DNA from: CAWGMT01 sp963823675 | GTDB taxonomy: Bacteria; Planctomycetota; Planctomycetia; Isosphaerales; Isosphaeraceae | NCBI GenBank assembly: GCA_963823675.1 | Contig: CAWGMT010000015.1 | Location: forward strand, 434,001 to 498,000 | Length of the DNA: 64,000 nucleotides | Direction of reading: 5' to 3' | Shown here: positions 47,435 through 56,566 of the stretch, one piece after another | How the letters are laid out: each line of letters starts with the position of its first letter | Numbering within the stretch: position 1 is the stretch's first letter | Notes under the pieces: generated by a model | Seen by the model: the letters and a program-made list of their open reading frames with translations, nothing else | What the model was told of the DNA's origin: nothing | Database searches by the model: none | Translations under genes and position numbers: made by a program

Positions 47435-47642
47435 TCGGACGACGGAATCGGAGCCCACTCCGACCCCGCCGACGATGCGATCGGTTGCGTTTCAACAGTC
47501 GTGGACACGGCCGCAGCTTCATCCCGTATCGGCGGGCGTCCGGCTCTTCGAGGTAGACGAGAGACCCCCGCCAGGTATCCGATCCACGAACGCCGGACGT
47601 CAGTTGCGGGACACCCGCCGATGATTCGATTTACACCCGACT

Positions 47643-47679
47643 CGATTCGAACCAGAAACCTTCGGTTCCGTAGACCGAT
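47643..47679 (-). pseudogene. Relic of a tRNA-Arg(ACG) gene: anticodon arm and T-loop only
   Basis: On the minus strand a perfect 5-bp anticodon stem (TCGGT/ACCGA, 47677-47661) encloses the seven-base loop CTACGGA, so the anticodon would be ACG (Arg). A TTCGAATC T-loop follows at the right distance. The D arm, acceptor stem and the 3' half of the T stem are missing, so no functional tRNA can fold. Such fragments commonly mark the edge of an integrated element. Confidence 0.55.
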
Positions 47680-47749
47680 GAACGGCGGGCGCAGCGATAA
47701 TGATGGTAACGACTTCCGTCGAGGGAATCCATCAGTTGCCCTCCATTTG

Positions 47750-47869
47750 CCCACCGACACTTGTCAGACCGACCCGGGGCTGGCTCTTGTTGCCGAAGCT
47801 TGGGCGCGACTTCCCGAGGCCGTCCGCGCCGGCATCGTGGCGCTCGTGAAGGCCACTCCCCTGAAGTGA
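47750..47869 (+). pseudogene. Tail fragment typical of recombinase-linked planctomycete frames
   Basis: The last codons before TGA 47867-47869 read PGLALVAEAWARLPEAVRAG and then IVALVKATPLK. The 'L..LV.AW..LPEA.RAGI.A.V.A' pattern is one I associate with C-terminal tails downstream of site-specific recombinases in this phylum. The catalytic domain is absent. The upstream part of the frame is read through the tRNA relic and is not protein-like. Confidence 0.35.
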
Positions 47870-48205
47870 CCTATCGCAATCGCCGTTAAGTTAGGGTAAA
47901 TACGGCAAAACCAGACCGGTGGTTTTGCCGGCCAGCCGTATGCCGCCGGAACGCCGCCTGTCAGCGACCGTAACGAGCCATTGCGCGGGCGACCTCGCGC
48001 ACCTGGACTCGCCGACAAGTCAAGTAGCGCCCTGAAGCGCCGAATAGCGCCGGAACGAAAGGTGTTTTCCGATGCTTCTTGAAAGTCTCGACGGTACTGA
48101 ACAAGATAATAGTTACAGTGGGAAGCTCACACTACCGACGCCCGTCCCGACTCGCGTCGGCTAACCCATGGTCGTTAACCAGGCTACCTGCTGGAGGGCT
48201 GAGCC

Positions 48206-49138
48206 GTGTCGAAGCACACTCTTCGAGTCACCGGTCCCAAGGCACGCGGGCAGAGAATCTCCGGCCCGCTCTTGCGCGACTTGCTCGGCATGGTCGCAGA
48301 AGGCGCGAGCCGAGCGCTCCGCATGCGAATCGAGGGCAGAAGCACTTCCGCGGGCCCTAAACCATCGTGGCTCGAGCCGGGATCGGCGTTCGACCTCGTC
48401 GGACTGACTTCGGGCTCGTCTGTCGTTCTGCTCGAAGCCCAGCCGCTTGCAGAGGCTGACCCAGCCGCTTTCGCCCAAGGGTCCTTGTTTCTCGACAACA
48501 AAAGGACTGCCATCGAATTCTGGCACGAAAGCTTTACAGACGCCCTGAGCGGGGAAGCCGACAGCGAACGCTTCGATCAGAGCATGCTCGCTGACTTCAG
48601 GAAGTGGCTCAAACAGCTTTTCGCACACGGCGTGAGCGAACTTCAGATCGGCAATGGAACGGCCTCGACCACGACTTTGGTGGTTCGCGCAGAGGGGATC
48701 GCCCAAATCGAGCAGCTTGAGCGCCAGACGCCGCACAACCGTCGCGTCCGCGTGGCGGGCAAGCTCGACGTAATCAGGCATTCCGAGCGAAGAGTGACCT
48801 TGAACCTCACGAACGGTGCGGCACTGACTTGCTGGGCCGATGAAATTGATCAAGACAGATTGCGCTCTATGTGGGGCGAGCCCGTCGTCGTTGAGGGTGT
48901 CGCAGTGTTTCGCCCCTCCGGAAAGGTATTGCGGGTCGAAGGCGATCACATCGTCCCCGCGACGCAGACCGAGCTCGAGCTCTGGTCCGAGGAGCCCGAA
49001 CCATTTGAGGCCGAGCTCGACGTCAAGGCGCTCCGTAAACCGCAAGGACCACGGTCCGGTGTCAACGCCATCTTCGGCAAGTGGCCCGGCGACGAGACCG
49101 ACGAGGAATTTGAGGAAATCCTCAAGGAAATGTCGTGA
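48206..49138 (+). CDS. Uncharacterised 310-residue partner of a PIN-domain gene
   Basis: GTG 48206 is preceded by GGAGGG. The N-terminal ~85 residues (RVTGPKARGQRISGPLLRDL, then SAFDLVGLTSGSSVVLLEAQ) may form a beta-rich unit; the middle is helical (MLADFRKWLKQLFAHGVSE); residues ~175-250 read RVRVAGKLDVIRHSERRVTL, then VVVEGVAVFRPSGKVLRVEG. The acidic C-terminus (GDETDEEFEEILKEMS) resembles the toxin-wrapping tails of antitoxins. It overlaps the PIN gene by GTGA. I infer a toxin-antitoxin pair with an unusually large antitoxin; no HTH or other DNA-binding domain is obvious. Confidence 0.5.
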   Translation: MSKHTLRVTGPKARGQRISGPLLRDLLGMVAEGASRALRMRIEGRSTSAGPKPSWLEPGSAFDLVGLTSGSSVVLLEAQPLAEADPAAFAQGSLFLDNKRTAIEFWHESFTDALSGEADSERFDQSMLADFRKWLKQLFAHGVSELQIGNGTASTTTLVVRAEGIAQIEQLERQTPHNRRVRVAGKLDVIRHSERRVTLNLTNGAALTCWADEIDQDRLRSMWGEPVVVEGVAVFRPSGKVLRVEGDHIVPATQTELELWSEEPEPFEAELDVKALRKPQGPRSGVNAIFGKWPGDETDEEFEEILKEMS

Positions 49139-49827
49139 TCGACAGGAACGCGCTCCTTCTCCTCGACACGAACGTGATTCTCTATCTCCTCCGCGGCAAG
49201 GCGGCCGGGCGCTGGATCACCGAGACGTACGAGCTCGGGGCCAGGGTAGAGCGCCCGCTGGTGTCGGTGGTGTCAGTCGGGGAGATCCTTGCGATAGCCG
49301 AACGGCAAGGCTATGGGACGGACAAGCGAGAATCGCTTCGCAAGCTACTCGACGAGTTGGTTGTCGTCAACGTCAAGTGGCCGATCGCGAAGGAGTACGC
49401 GCGGCTCCAAGCCCTCCTTCAGGCGGTGAGCGCGACCTTGATCCTGTGTGGCACTACCGCTTGGCTGCTTTGGCCCGCTCATCAAGCCATCACTGCGGAA
49501 ACACACGAGCGGCTTTGCCGCGGGATGGCACGCGCCGAGGCCGAAGAGCTGCTCGGCGGAACCCATGAAGATTTCGTCGATTGGCTGAATAACCGGAGTC
49601 CGAAGATCGGCTCCGGAAACGACCTGTTGAACGAACAAAGCAACCAGCCGGGGATCGAGTATTGGTACGAGGACAGCGGCGTCATCCTCGTTCGGTTCGA
49701 CTCCGAGGGTCGGGTCGCTGACAAACAATTCCTCGAGATGCGAGTGTCTACTTTTCAGCAAAGAATTGCCCGTTCGCAGGAGGGAGTTGGCCGGTTGGTA
49801 TGGCAGCTTCGGACCCTGGCGCGCTAA
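49135..49827 (+). CDS. Chimera: truncated PIN-domain toxin joined to a BamE-like membrane protein
   Basis: Residues 1-~92 are a VapC-type PIN domain: LLLLDTNVILYLLRGKAAGR with the first acidic residue, VVSVGEILAIAERQGYG with the second, and DELVVVNVKWPIAKEYARLQ. The rest of the PIN fold, including the later acidic residues, is missing. At ~93 the sequence changes to a membrane helix (SATLILCGTTAWLLW) and then a planctomycete BamE/SmpA-like repeat domain (RGMARAEAEELLGGTHEDFV, WYEDSGVILVRFDSEGRVAD). The frame is open throughout. The upstream partner gene and the GTGA overlap are intact, so only the toxin seems to have been cut by recombination. Confidence 0.65.
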   Translation: MIDRNALLLLDTNVILYLLRGKAAGRWITETYELGARVERPLVSVVSVGEILAIAERQGYGTDKRESLRKLLDELVVVNVKWPIAKEYARLQALLQAVSATLILCGTTAWLLWPAHQAITAETHERLCRGMARAEAEELLGGTHEDFVDWLNNRSPKIGSGNDLLNEQSNQPGIEYWYEDSGVILVRFDSEGRVADKQFLEMRVSTFQQRIARSQEGVGRLVWQLRTLAR

Positions 49828-50082
49828 TGAAAGACGGTTGGCGATAGCTTGTCTCGGCGCTCATGCGATGCTCGCCTCGACGCAGTAGGCTTGGAAGCGA
49901 CCGTGTGCCGGGTCGCATGTCTCACCCCTTATGCCGAATCTCACCATAGGCTGTTCTTCCCGGTGGCTGTAGCCGGTGTCAATCAAACGGCCGTTTTGTT
50001 TACGATGCCGGTCGCTGAGCGACTTCATCGCAAAAAAGCCACTGCGACGGGTTTCTTTACTCTAGCGGCCAGCCCGTGGCGG

Positions 50083-50151
50083 ATGATCATCGGCTATGCG
50101 AGGGTTTCGACGACGGAGCAGAATCTCGGCTTGGGGCATGATGACCTGAAG
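50083..50151 (+). pseudogene. N-terminal stub of a serine recombinase (resolvase/invertase)
   Basis: The frame reads MIIGYARVSTTEQNLGLGHD and DLK, the start of resolvase/invertase catalytic domains; the Ser in RVST is the expected nucleophile. After 23 residues homology ends abruptly. The stub is directly followed by IS-end-like repeats, so it is probably debris of a mobile element. Confidence 0.65.
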
Positions 50152-50218
50152 CCGGCATTCGACGGTTCGGTCGATCAGACCGAAGCGCGAAAGGGGACTA
50201 CGCGTACGGACGCGCGCG

Positions 50219-50302
50219 AATTCGGTAGGGCGTCCCACTGACGCCGCCAATTCGGTTTGGCGTTCCCGGAACCACCCCGCTTCAATTTCGGTTTAACGGG
50301 CC
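50219..50302. repeat. Three imperfect direct repeats, possible end of an IS element
   Basis: AATTCGGTAGGGCGTCCC (50219-50236), AATTCGGTTTGGCGTTCCC (50249-50267) and AATTTCGGTTTAACGGGCC (50284-50302) recur at 30-35-base spacing. The second copy is preceded by TGACGCC. Repeated binding sites inward of a TG end are characteristic of IS21-type termini, so this may be a solo end of a different IS21 relative. Confidence 0.35.
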
Positions 50303-50468
50303 GTCAGGTGAGGGCTGTGGTGGCGATGGTCGGGAGCAGAGAAGCCACCGAACGGAGCGGGGTCCGCCAACATATGGCACTGCTTACTTTGAGTTCGGTG
50401 ATCCTCATGCGACAATAGTTTTGCCGAGGTAATCCCGATCTAAATCGATGTTGATTGCGGTTGAAATC

Positions 50469-53400
50469 ATGGATCAAGACAACGTCCCTTCCGATACCGT
50501 GGCACCGACGCTGCGCCCAAGCGGTGCAGTCCCGTTCCCCGTTAGCGACCCGCTGCGAATCGACCGTTATCGGATCATTAGGCTGCTGGGAATCGGGAGC
50601 TTTGGAAGGGTTTACTTGGCTCACGATGATGAGCTTGATCGGAATGTGGCGGTCAAGGTACCGAATCGTGAGCGCATCTCCTCGCCCCAAGACCTGGAGG
50701 CTTATTTCAGAGAAGCTAAGGTCGTAGCCAAGCTAGAACATCCGAACATCGTGCCTGTGTACGACGTGGGACGCACCGATGATGGCCTGAGCTTCGTCGT
50801 ATCCAAGTTCATCCCAGGAACCGACCTCGCAACAACCCTCCAGGAACGCCGTCCAGGTTTTCACGAATCGGTGAAACTCGTAGCATCGGTCGCTGAAGCG
50901 TTGCACTATGCTCACTCTCAAGGGCTGGTTCATCGTGATGTGAAGCCTGCCAACATCCTGATCGACACTCGCGGCAAGCCATTCGTGACAGACTTTGGGT
51001 TGGCACTTAAAGAGGAGGATTTCGGACGAGGGGCGGGTTTGGCGGGAACTCCTCTCTACATGAGTCCCGAGCAAGCCCGAGGAGAAGGACATCGGGTGGA
51101 TGGGCGGAGCGACGTCTTCGGCTTGGGAGCGGTCTTCTACGAGTTGCTGACCGGCAAGAGACCTTTCCGAGCGAACACAATGAATGAAGTTCTTGATCAA
51201 ATTGCCAACTCGGATGTCCGCCCACCTCGCCAGTACGACGAGACGATCCCTAGAGAAGTCGAACGAATTTGTCTTAAGGCGTTGGCAAAGAGAGCGACCG
51301 ACCGATTCAGCACGGCTTGGGACATGGCGGAAGATCTGACGGAGTTTCTCAGGACCGCAGGAGCTACAGTCTCGCCTGCTGCGCCGGCGGTCTTGATTGC
51401 TGCCGAACCGTCGCCGGTAAGACAATCCGACTCCGATCAACGACCGATCAGGATTGTGCCCAAGGGTCTGCGATCCTTCGATGAACATGACGCCGATTTC
51501 TTCCTGGAATTGCTGCCGGGACCGCGGGACCGTGATGGCTTGCCGGACAGCATCCGGTTCTGGAAACGAAAGATCGAACAACTCGATGCGGACAAAACCT
51601 TCCGAGTTGGATTAATCTACGGTCCCTCGGGCTGTGGAAAAAGTTCGCTGGTCAAGGCGGGGCTTCTGCCCCGTCTGAATAAGCACGTCCTTCAGGTTTA
51701 CGCCGAGGCAGCAGCCGACGATACCGAAGCCCGCTTGCTCAAGGGCATACGCAAGGTATGTCCCCAACTCCCTCCAGGACTAAGTCTGGTCGAGTCGTTA
51801 GCGCAATTGCGAAGAGGTCCGGTTTTGCCTCCTGAACGGAAGGTGCTGCTAATCATCGATCAGTTCGAGCAGTGGCTGCATGCGAAACGTGGTCAGGAGA
51901 ACACGGAATTGGTCGCTGCTCTTCGGCATTGCGATGGTGGGCATGTCCAGGGGCTCGTGTTGGTACGGGCTGACTTCTGGCTTGCCGCCTGTCGGTTCAT
52001 GCAGGGACTGGAAATCCGACTGCTTGAAGGAGAGAACAGCGCCTTGGTTGATCTCTTTGATCCCCGACATGCCAAGAAGGTACTGGCAGCATTTGGGAGG
52101 GCTTACGGGACGTTGTCCGAGAACGTCGGCGATCTCAGCAAGGATCAAGAGGCGTTTCTGGATCAAGCCATTCCGGGAGTGGTCCAGGACGGCAAGATTA
52201 TCTCGGTGCGTTTAGCGTTGTTCGCCGAAATGATGAAGGGGAAAGCGTGGACGCCTGCGACGCTGACGGAGGTGGGCGGCACGGCAGGGGTGGGACTAAC
52301 TTTCCTAGAAGAGACCTTCAGCGCTTCAACAGCCCCGCCGGAACATCGCTTTCACGAGAGGGCTGCCCAGGCAGTGCTCAAGGCTCTGTTGCCCGAGACC
52401 GGCGGCGATATCAAGGGACGGATGAAATCTCACCAGGAGTTGCTCGATGCGTCAGGTTATTCCGATCGACGCAGAGACTTCGATGACCTCATCAGAATCC
52501 TCGACCCAAAACTCCGTCTAATCACCCCCACCGACCCGGAACGTTTTTCAGGTGACGGTAAACCCACGACAGCGAGCGGGCAATACTACCAGCTCACACA
52601 CGATTATTTGGTCCACTCTCTGCGTGACTGGCTCACCCGAAAACAGCGGGAAACACCGCGAGGACGAGCGGAACTGCGGCTGGCCGAGCGGTCGAGGACG
52701 TGGAACGCCAGGCCGGAGAATCGCCATCTCCCGTCCATCGTCGAGTGGGCAACCATTCGTTCGCTGACTCGCAAGAAGGACTGGACTGGACCTCAGCGGC
52801 GGATGATGAGGCGGGCGGGGCGCGTTAATGGGCGGCGGGCTGTGATCGGGGCAGCCCTCCTCCTTTTCATGTACACAAGTTTCGCTGAGATTCGTGGGCG
52901 CCTGAACGCTTCCAAGCTCATCCAGCAGTTGGAACTGGCCGAGATGGCCCTCGTGCCAAACATCGTGGAACAACTGCCTCAGTTCCGCCGGTGGACAGAT
53001 CCTCGTCTACGATCCGAAGTGAAGAAGAACACGAGGCTCGACCAGAGGACTCGCCTCAGATACAGCCTCGCCCTCCTCCCAGTCGATCCTGGACAGGTCG
53101 ATTACCTCTACCAAAGACTCCTCGTCGCCCAGCCGGACGAATTGCCAGTCCTGCGGAAGGCCCTGGTTCCGCAACGATTTACGCTGTCACCGAAACTCTG
53201 GTCTGTCCTGGGCATGGGGAAAGCGGGCGACGACCGACTCCTGCCCGCTGCCGGCGCCCTAGCCCTCTTCGACTCGGCCAGCCCCCACTGGGGAGAGGAG
53301 GGTGGCAAAGTGGCCCCGGCGCTCGTCTCCGTCAACTCTGTCCATCTTGGGCGTTGGCTGGACGCCTTGCGCGTTGTGCGTTGTAAGCTGACACCCTCGC

Positions 53401-54101
53401 TCTCCACGGTCTTCCGAGATGGTAGGCGTTCCGAATCCGAACGGATGCAGGCGGCGAACATTCTGGCCGACTACGCCAGCGATGATCTCGACCTCTTAGT
53501 CGATCTGCTGCTGGACTCGGAAGAAAAGCCGTACTCTTTGTTGTTCGAGAAGCTGAAGGCCGATTCTGAACGTGCCGTGCCGCTGCTGGAATCCAAGTCG
53601 AGTAGGGCGAAAGAGGCGTATCTCGGAGCAGAGGATGGCGAAAAGGACCGATTGGCCCGGCGGCTGGCTCGTGCGGCGGTGGCTCTGGTGCGTCTGGGTG
53701 CGTGCGAAAAAATGTGGGAGGTGCTGCGTCATGGGTCCGACCCCGGCGTGCGAGGCTATGTCATTAACTGGCTTAAGCCGCTGGGAGCCGAGCCCAAACC
53801 TCTGAAGACCAGGCTGGATGACCTCGGTCACGGTCCGGATTTGATCCCGGAGGACTGGAAATCCCGCATGGACGCGATCCTCTTCAACCCCGTTACGTCC
53901 GAACGCCGGGCGCTGATTCTCGCCCTCGGAGAATACGGCGTTGAGGACCTAGCTCCCGGCGATCGGGAGCCGTTGCTGGGAAAACTCCTGGAGATCTACC
54001 GAAGCGACCCCGATGCCGGAGTCCATGGGGCGGCGGAGTGGGCGCTTCGACGATGGAAGCAGGAGGAGGCGGTGAAGAAAACTGTTGGCGAATTGCGATG
54101 A
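50469..54101 (+). CDS. Giant Ser/Thr kinase with STAND-like NTPase and helical repeats, 3' end cut by an IS element
   Basis: From ATG 50469 the frame has 1210 codons. The kinase domain is complete (LLGIGSFGRVYLA, NVAVKV, HRDVKPANILI, TDFGLALK, SPEQ). A NTPase follows: Walker A VGLIYGPSGCGKSSLVKAG (residue ~390), Walker B KVLLIIDQFEQWL (~460), and a winged-helix-like QYYQLTHDYLVHSLRDWL. A membrane helix (AVIGAALLLFMYTSF) precedes HEAT-like repeats (VLRHGSDPGVRGYVINWLKP, YRSDPDAGVHGAAEWALRRW). Relatives continue with an FGE-like domain; here the frame stops at VGELR where the IS21-family end begins, and the TGA stop is supplied by the IS terminus (54099-54101). The protein is therefore truncated, and the lost part is not found on the other side. 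Confidence 0.8.
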   Translation: MDQDNVPSDTVAPTLRPSGAVPFPVSDPLRIDRYRIIRLLGIGSFGRVYLAHDDELDRNVAVKVPNRERISSPQDLEAYFREAKVVAKLEHPNIVPVYDVGRTDDGLSFVVSKFIPGTDLATTLQERRPGFHESVKLVASVAEALHYAHSQGLVHRDVKPANILIDTRGKPFVTDFGLALKEEDFGRGAGLAGTPLYMSPEQARGEGHRVDGRSDVFGLGAVFYELLTGKRPFRANTMNEVLDQIANSDVRPPRQYDETIPREVERICLKALAKRATDRFSTAWDMAEDLTEFLRTAGATVSPAAPAVLIAAEPSPVRQSDSDQRPIRIVPKGLRSFDEHDADFFLELLPGPRDRDGLPDSIRFWKRKIEQLDADKTFRVGLIYGPSGCGKSSLVKAGLLPRLNKHVLQVYAEAAADDTEARLLKGIRKVCPQLPPGLSLVESLAQLRRGPVLPPERKVLLIIDQFEQWLHAKRGQENTELVAALRHCDGGHVQGLVLVRADFWLAACRFMQGLEIRLLEGENSALVDLFDPRHAKKVLAAFGRAYGTLSENVGDLSKDQEAFLDQAIPGVVQDGKIISVRLALFAEMMKGKAWTPATLTEVGGTAGVGLTFLEETFSASTAPPEHRFHERAAQAVLKALLPETGGDIKGRMKSHQELLDASGYSDRRRDFDDLIRILDPKLRLITPTDPERFSGDGKPTTASGQYYQLTHDYLVHSLRDWLTRKQRETPRGRAELRLAERSRTWNARPENRHLPSIVEWATIRSLTRKKDWTGPQRRMMRRAGRVNGRRAVIGAALLLFMYTSFAEIRGRLNASKLIQQLELAEMALVPNIVEQLPQFRRWTDPRLRSEVKKNTRLDQRTRLRYSLALLPVDPGQVDYLYQRLLVAQPDELPVLRKALVPQRFTLSPKLWSVLGMGKAGDDRLLPAAGALALFDSASPHWGEEGGKVAPALVSVNSVHLGRWLDALRVVRCKLTPSLSTVFRDGRRSESERMQAANILADYASDDLDLLVDLLLDSEEKPYSLLFEKLKADSERAVPLLESKSSRAKEAYLGAEDGEKDRLARRLARAAVALVRLGACEKMWEVLRHGSDPGVRGYVINWLKPLGAEPKPLKTRLDDLGHGPDLIPEDWKSRMDAILFNPVTSERRALILALGEYGVEDLAPGDREPLLGKLLEIYRSDPDAGVHGAAEWALRRWKQEEAVKKTVGELR

Positions 54102-54145
54102 TCAGCGACAATTAGAATTCCCGCCCAGCGACAACTAGAATTCCC
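54099..54145. repeat. Left end of the IS21-family element
   Basis: Two motif copies, GCGACAATTAGAATTCCC and GCGACAACTAGAATTCCC, lie within the first 47 bases. The terminal TGA also ends the kinase reading frame. Confidence 0.85.
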
Positions 54146-54206
54146 TCCTCCTCTCGCCCGTCTGTTCACTATCTGGTTTCCTCCTGACCAGAAGGAGGGA
54201 ACCGTC

Positions 54207-55719
54207 ATGATCACGGATGCCCAGTTTCGCAAACTTCGCCAGTTTCTCGGCGGAGGACATCCACTCTATCGTGCGGCATTGAAGGTGGGTATGGACGCCA
54301 AGTCAGCTCGAAAGTACCGGCATGCTGATCGCCTGCCGAGTGAATCGTTGACCCCAAGAACCTGGCGGACCCGGGAGGATCCGTTCGAGGACGTTTGGCC
54401 CCAACTTCGTGACCTACTGGAACTCAATCCCGGGCTTCAAGCCAAGACCCTTTTCTGCGATCTCCAACGTCGCTTCCCAGGCCGATTTCGCGACATCCAG
54501 CTCCGCACATTACAGCGGAAGATCAAAGCGTGGAGAGCCACCGAGGGCCCAGCCAAGGAGGTCTTTTTCGATCAGATCCACCGGCCCGGTCTGTTGGGCG
54601 CCTCTGACTTCACGCACATGGGCGACCTGCGGGTCACGCTGGCCGGTGAACCGTTTGATCACATGGTCTATCACTTTGTCCTGACCTATTCCAATTGGGA
54701 GACCGGCACGGTCTGCTTTTCCGAGAGTTTCGAGAGCCTCAGCCAAGGGCTCCAAAACGCCCTCTGGGAACTGGGAGGGGTTCCCCAGATGCATCGCACT
54801 GATCGGCTCACCGCCGCGGTGAATAACCTTTCCGATCGTGATCTGTTCCAGCAACGTTATCGCGCCTTGCTGGCTCACTACGGCTTGAAAGCTCAAGCCA
54901 TCAACGCCCGCAAGGCCCATGAGAATGGAGACGCCGAGCAGAGCCATAACCGATTCAAGACTGCCGTCGATCAAGCGCTGATGCTCCGCGGCAGCCGCGA
55001 CTTCGAGGATCGCGAGGACTACGAACGGTTCCTGCGCGAAGTGCTGGCCCAACGCAACAGCGGACGGGCCCAGCGATTCGCCGAGGACCGATCACAACTG
55101 CGAGATCTACCCGCGCGTCGCGTTCGACGCGTGGCACCGACGCCCAGCGCGAGTCAGCCAGGGAAGCACAATCCGCATCAAATTCAACACCTACTCGGTT
55201 CCCAGCCGGCTGATCGGTGAACAGGTTGACGTTCATATCAAGGTTGAATACCTGGAGGTGTGGCACGGCTCGGTGCTGGTCGAGCGACTTCCCCGGCTCC
55301 GCGGCCGAAACAAACACGCGATCAACTATCGTCATGTGATTGATTGGCTGGTGCGCAAGCCGGGGGCGTTCGCGGGATATCGCTACCAGGACGCGATGTT
55401 CCCGACGAGCCGGTTTCGCCGGGCCTACGATGCCTTGCTGGAACACAGCCCCGGCCGCGCGGCCAAGGATTACCTGCGGATCCTCGAGCTGGCGGCTAAG
55501 GAATCCGAGACCGGAGTCGACGCCGTGTTGGGCCGGCTCCTGGAGTGGAATGTACCGATCACACCGACCGTCGTCGCCGACCATTTGGCCCACGACCTGG
55601 GCCTGCCGCGAGCGATGGAGGTCACGATCACAACGGTGGATTTGTCGATGTACGACGGGTTACTCGAGACAAGGGAGGACATGCCATTAACCGACAAGCC
55701 GACCTGCACGAGTCCCTGA
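54207..55719 (+). pseudogene. istA: IS21-family transposase IstA, one frameshift
   Basis: The start at 54207 has AAGGAGG upstream. The N-terminus is an HTH unit (MITDAQFRKLRQFLGGGHPL, AARKVGMDAKSARKYR-like). A DDE integrase core follows: LLGASDFTHMGDLRVTLAGE, VPQMHRTDRLTAAVNNLSDR and HENGDAEQSHNRFKTAVDQ (Asp, Asp, Glu). Near 55122 one extra base shifts the frame; the other frame continues STIRIKFNTYSVPSRLIGEQ to the end at 55719 (~500 residues). The protein would be inactive unless the shift is an error or is bypassed. Confidence 0.85.
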
Positions 55720-56481
55720 AGGACTGCCTTCGGGACCTCCATCTGCCGGCGATACGGGACGAGTACGAATCGGCGGCGCAACGGGCTCGTCAAGAGTCCT
55801 CAAGTTACGAGCGCTACTTGCTTGATCTGGCGGAGCGCGAACGTGAAACCCGGCGCTCAAACCGGATCGAGCGGCTCTTACGCGATTCGAGGCTGTTCAT
55901 GGAAAAGAGCCTGTTCGACTCTGGACCTGAAGCGACTGCCGCCGAAGGCGGCGCAGCAGGTCCGATCGTTGCTGGAAGGAGACTTCGTTGAGCGGCATGA
56001 GAATGTGCTCATTTTCGGTAACCCCGGCTCTGGGAAAACGCACGTCGCCTGCGCGATTGGCCAGGAGCTGATCCGGGCGGGAAGGAAGGTGATGTTCGCG
56101 ACTTGTGGTCTGATGGTTCAGGACCTCTTGGCCGCGAAGCGTGACTTGAAGCTCCGCGGTTTTCTCAAGAAGATTTCTTCATATCACGTGATGATCCTCG
56201 ACGATATTGGATATGTCCAATACAGTCGCGACGAAATGGAGGTGCTGTTCGCGCTCTTGGCGGAGCGATATGAACGGGGGAGCGTGGTGCTGACGAGCAA
56301 CCTCGCGTTTTCGGGTTGGGAGACGATCTTCAAGGACCCGATGACGACCGCTGCTGCGATCGATCGACTGGTGCACCACAGCGTGATCCTGGAATTGAAC
56401 GTTTCCAGCTATCGGGCCGAGCAGGCCAAGAAATCGCGTCAGAGCGCGTCGGGCCCCGCCAATCTCAGCAAGGAGGTGTGA
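55686..56481 (+). pseudogene. istB: IS21-family ATPase IstB, one frameshift, probable ATT start
   Basis: The family N-terminus (NRQADLHESLKDCLRDLHLP) follows ATT 55686-55688, which has GGGAGG seven bases upstream and overlaps the 3' end of istA. There is no in-frame ATG, GTG or TTG at this position. Near 55917 one extra base shifts the frame between MEKSLF and LDLKRLPPKAAQQVRSLL. The AAA+ core then follows: Walker A FGNPGSGKTHVACAIG and Walker B VMILDDIGYVQYSRDE. It ends QSASGPANLSKEV. IstB assists IstA in target capture. Confidence 0.85.
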
Positions 56482-56566
56482 CTGGAAGCAAGCACGGATA
56501 CCGCCGAGTGCGAGAAGGGATTCAAGACGACCGCAATCGAAGCGGCTTGTACACTATCCTCGAGGC

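Larger units (their letters stand above)
46212..48205. other. Two-kilobase region without an intact gene: mobile-element scar
   Basis: No frame here carries a convincing intact protein. Three relics are listed separately: a 14-bp inverted repeat (47356-47434), part of a tRNA-Arg gene (47643-47679) and a recombinase-associated peptide tail (47750-47869). An A9 tract lies near 47262-47270. Open frames at 46308-46862 on either strand have no recognisable motif. I interpret the stretch as the remains of an element that once integrated at a tRNA gene. Confidence 0.45.
49828..50468. other. Gene-poor stretch with recombinase debris
   Basis: Apart from the recombinase stub (50083-50151) and the direct repeats (50219-50302), I see a 12-bp palindrome, AAACGGCCGTTT, near 49987-49998, and no intact gene. 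The promoter of the kinase gene at 50469 should be near the end of this stretch. Confidence 0.45.

Noticed and set aside
47643..47679. A functional tRNA-Arg gene
   Set aside because: The anticodon arm is perfect, but the T stem does not pair and there is no D arm or acceptor stem, so I list it only as a relic.
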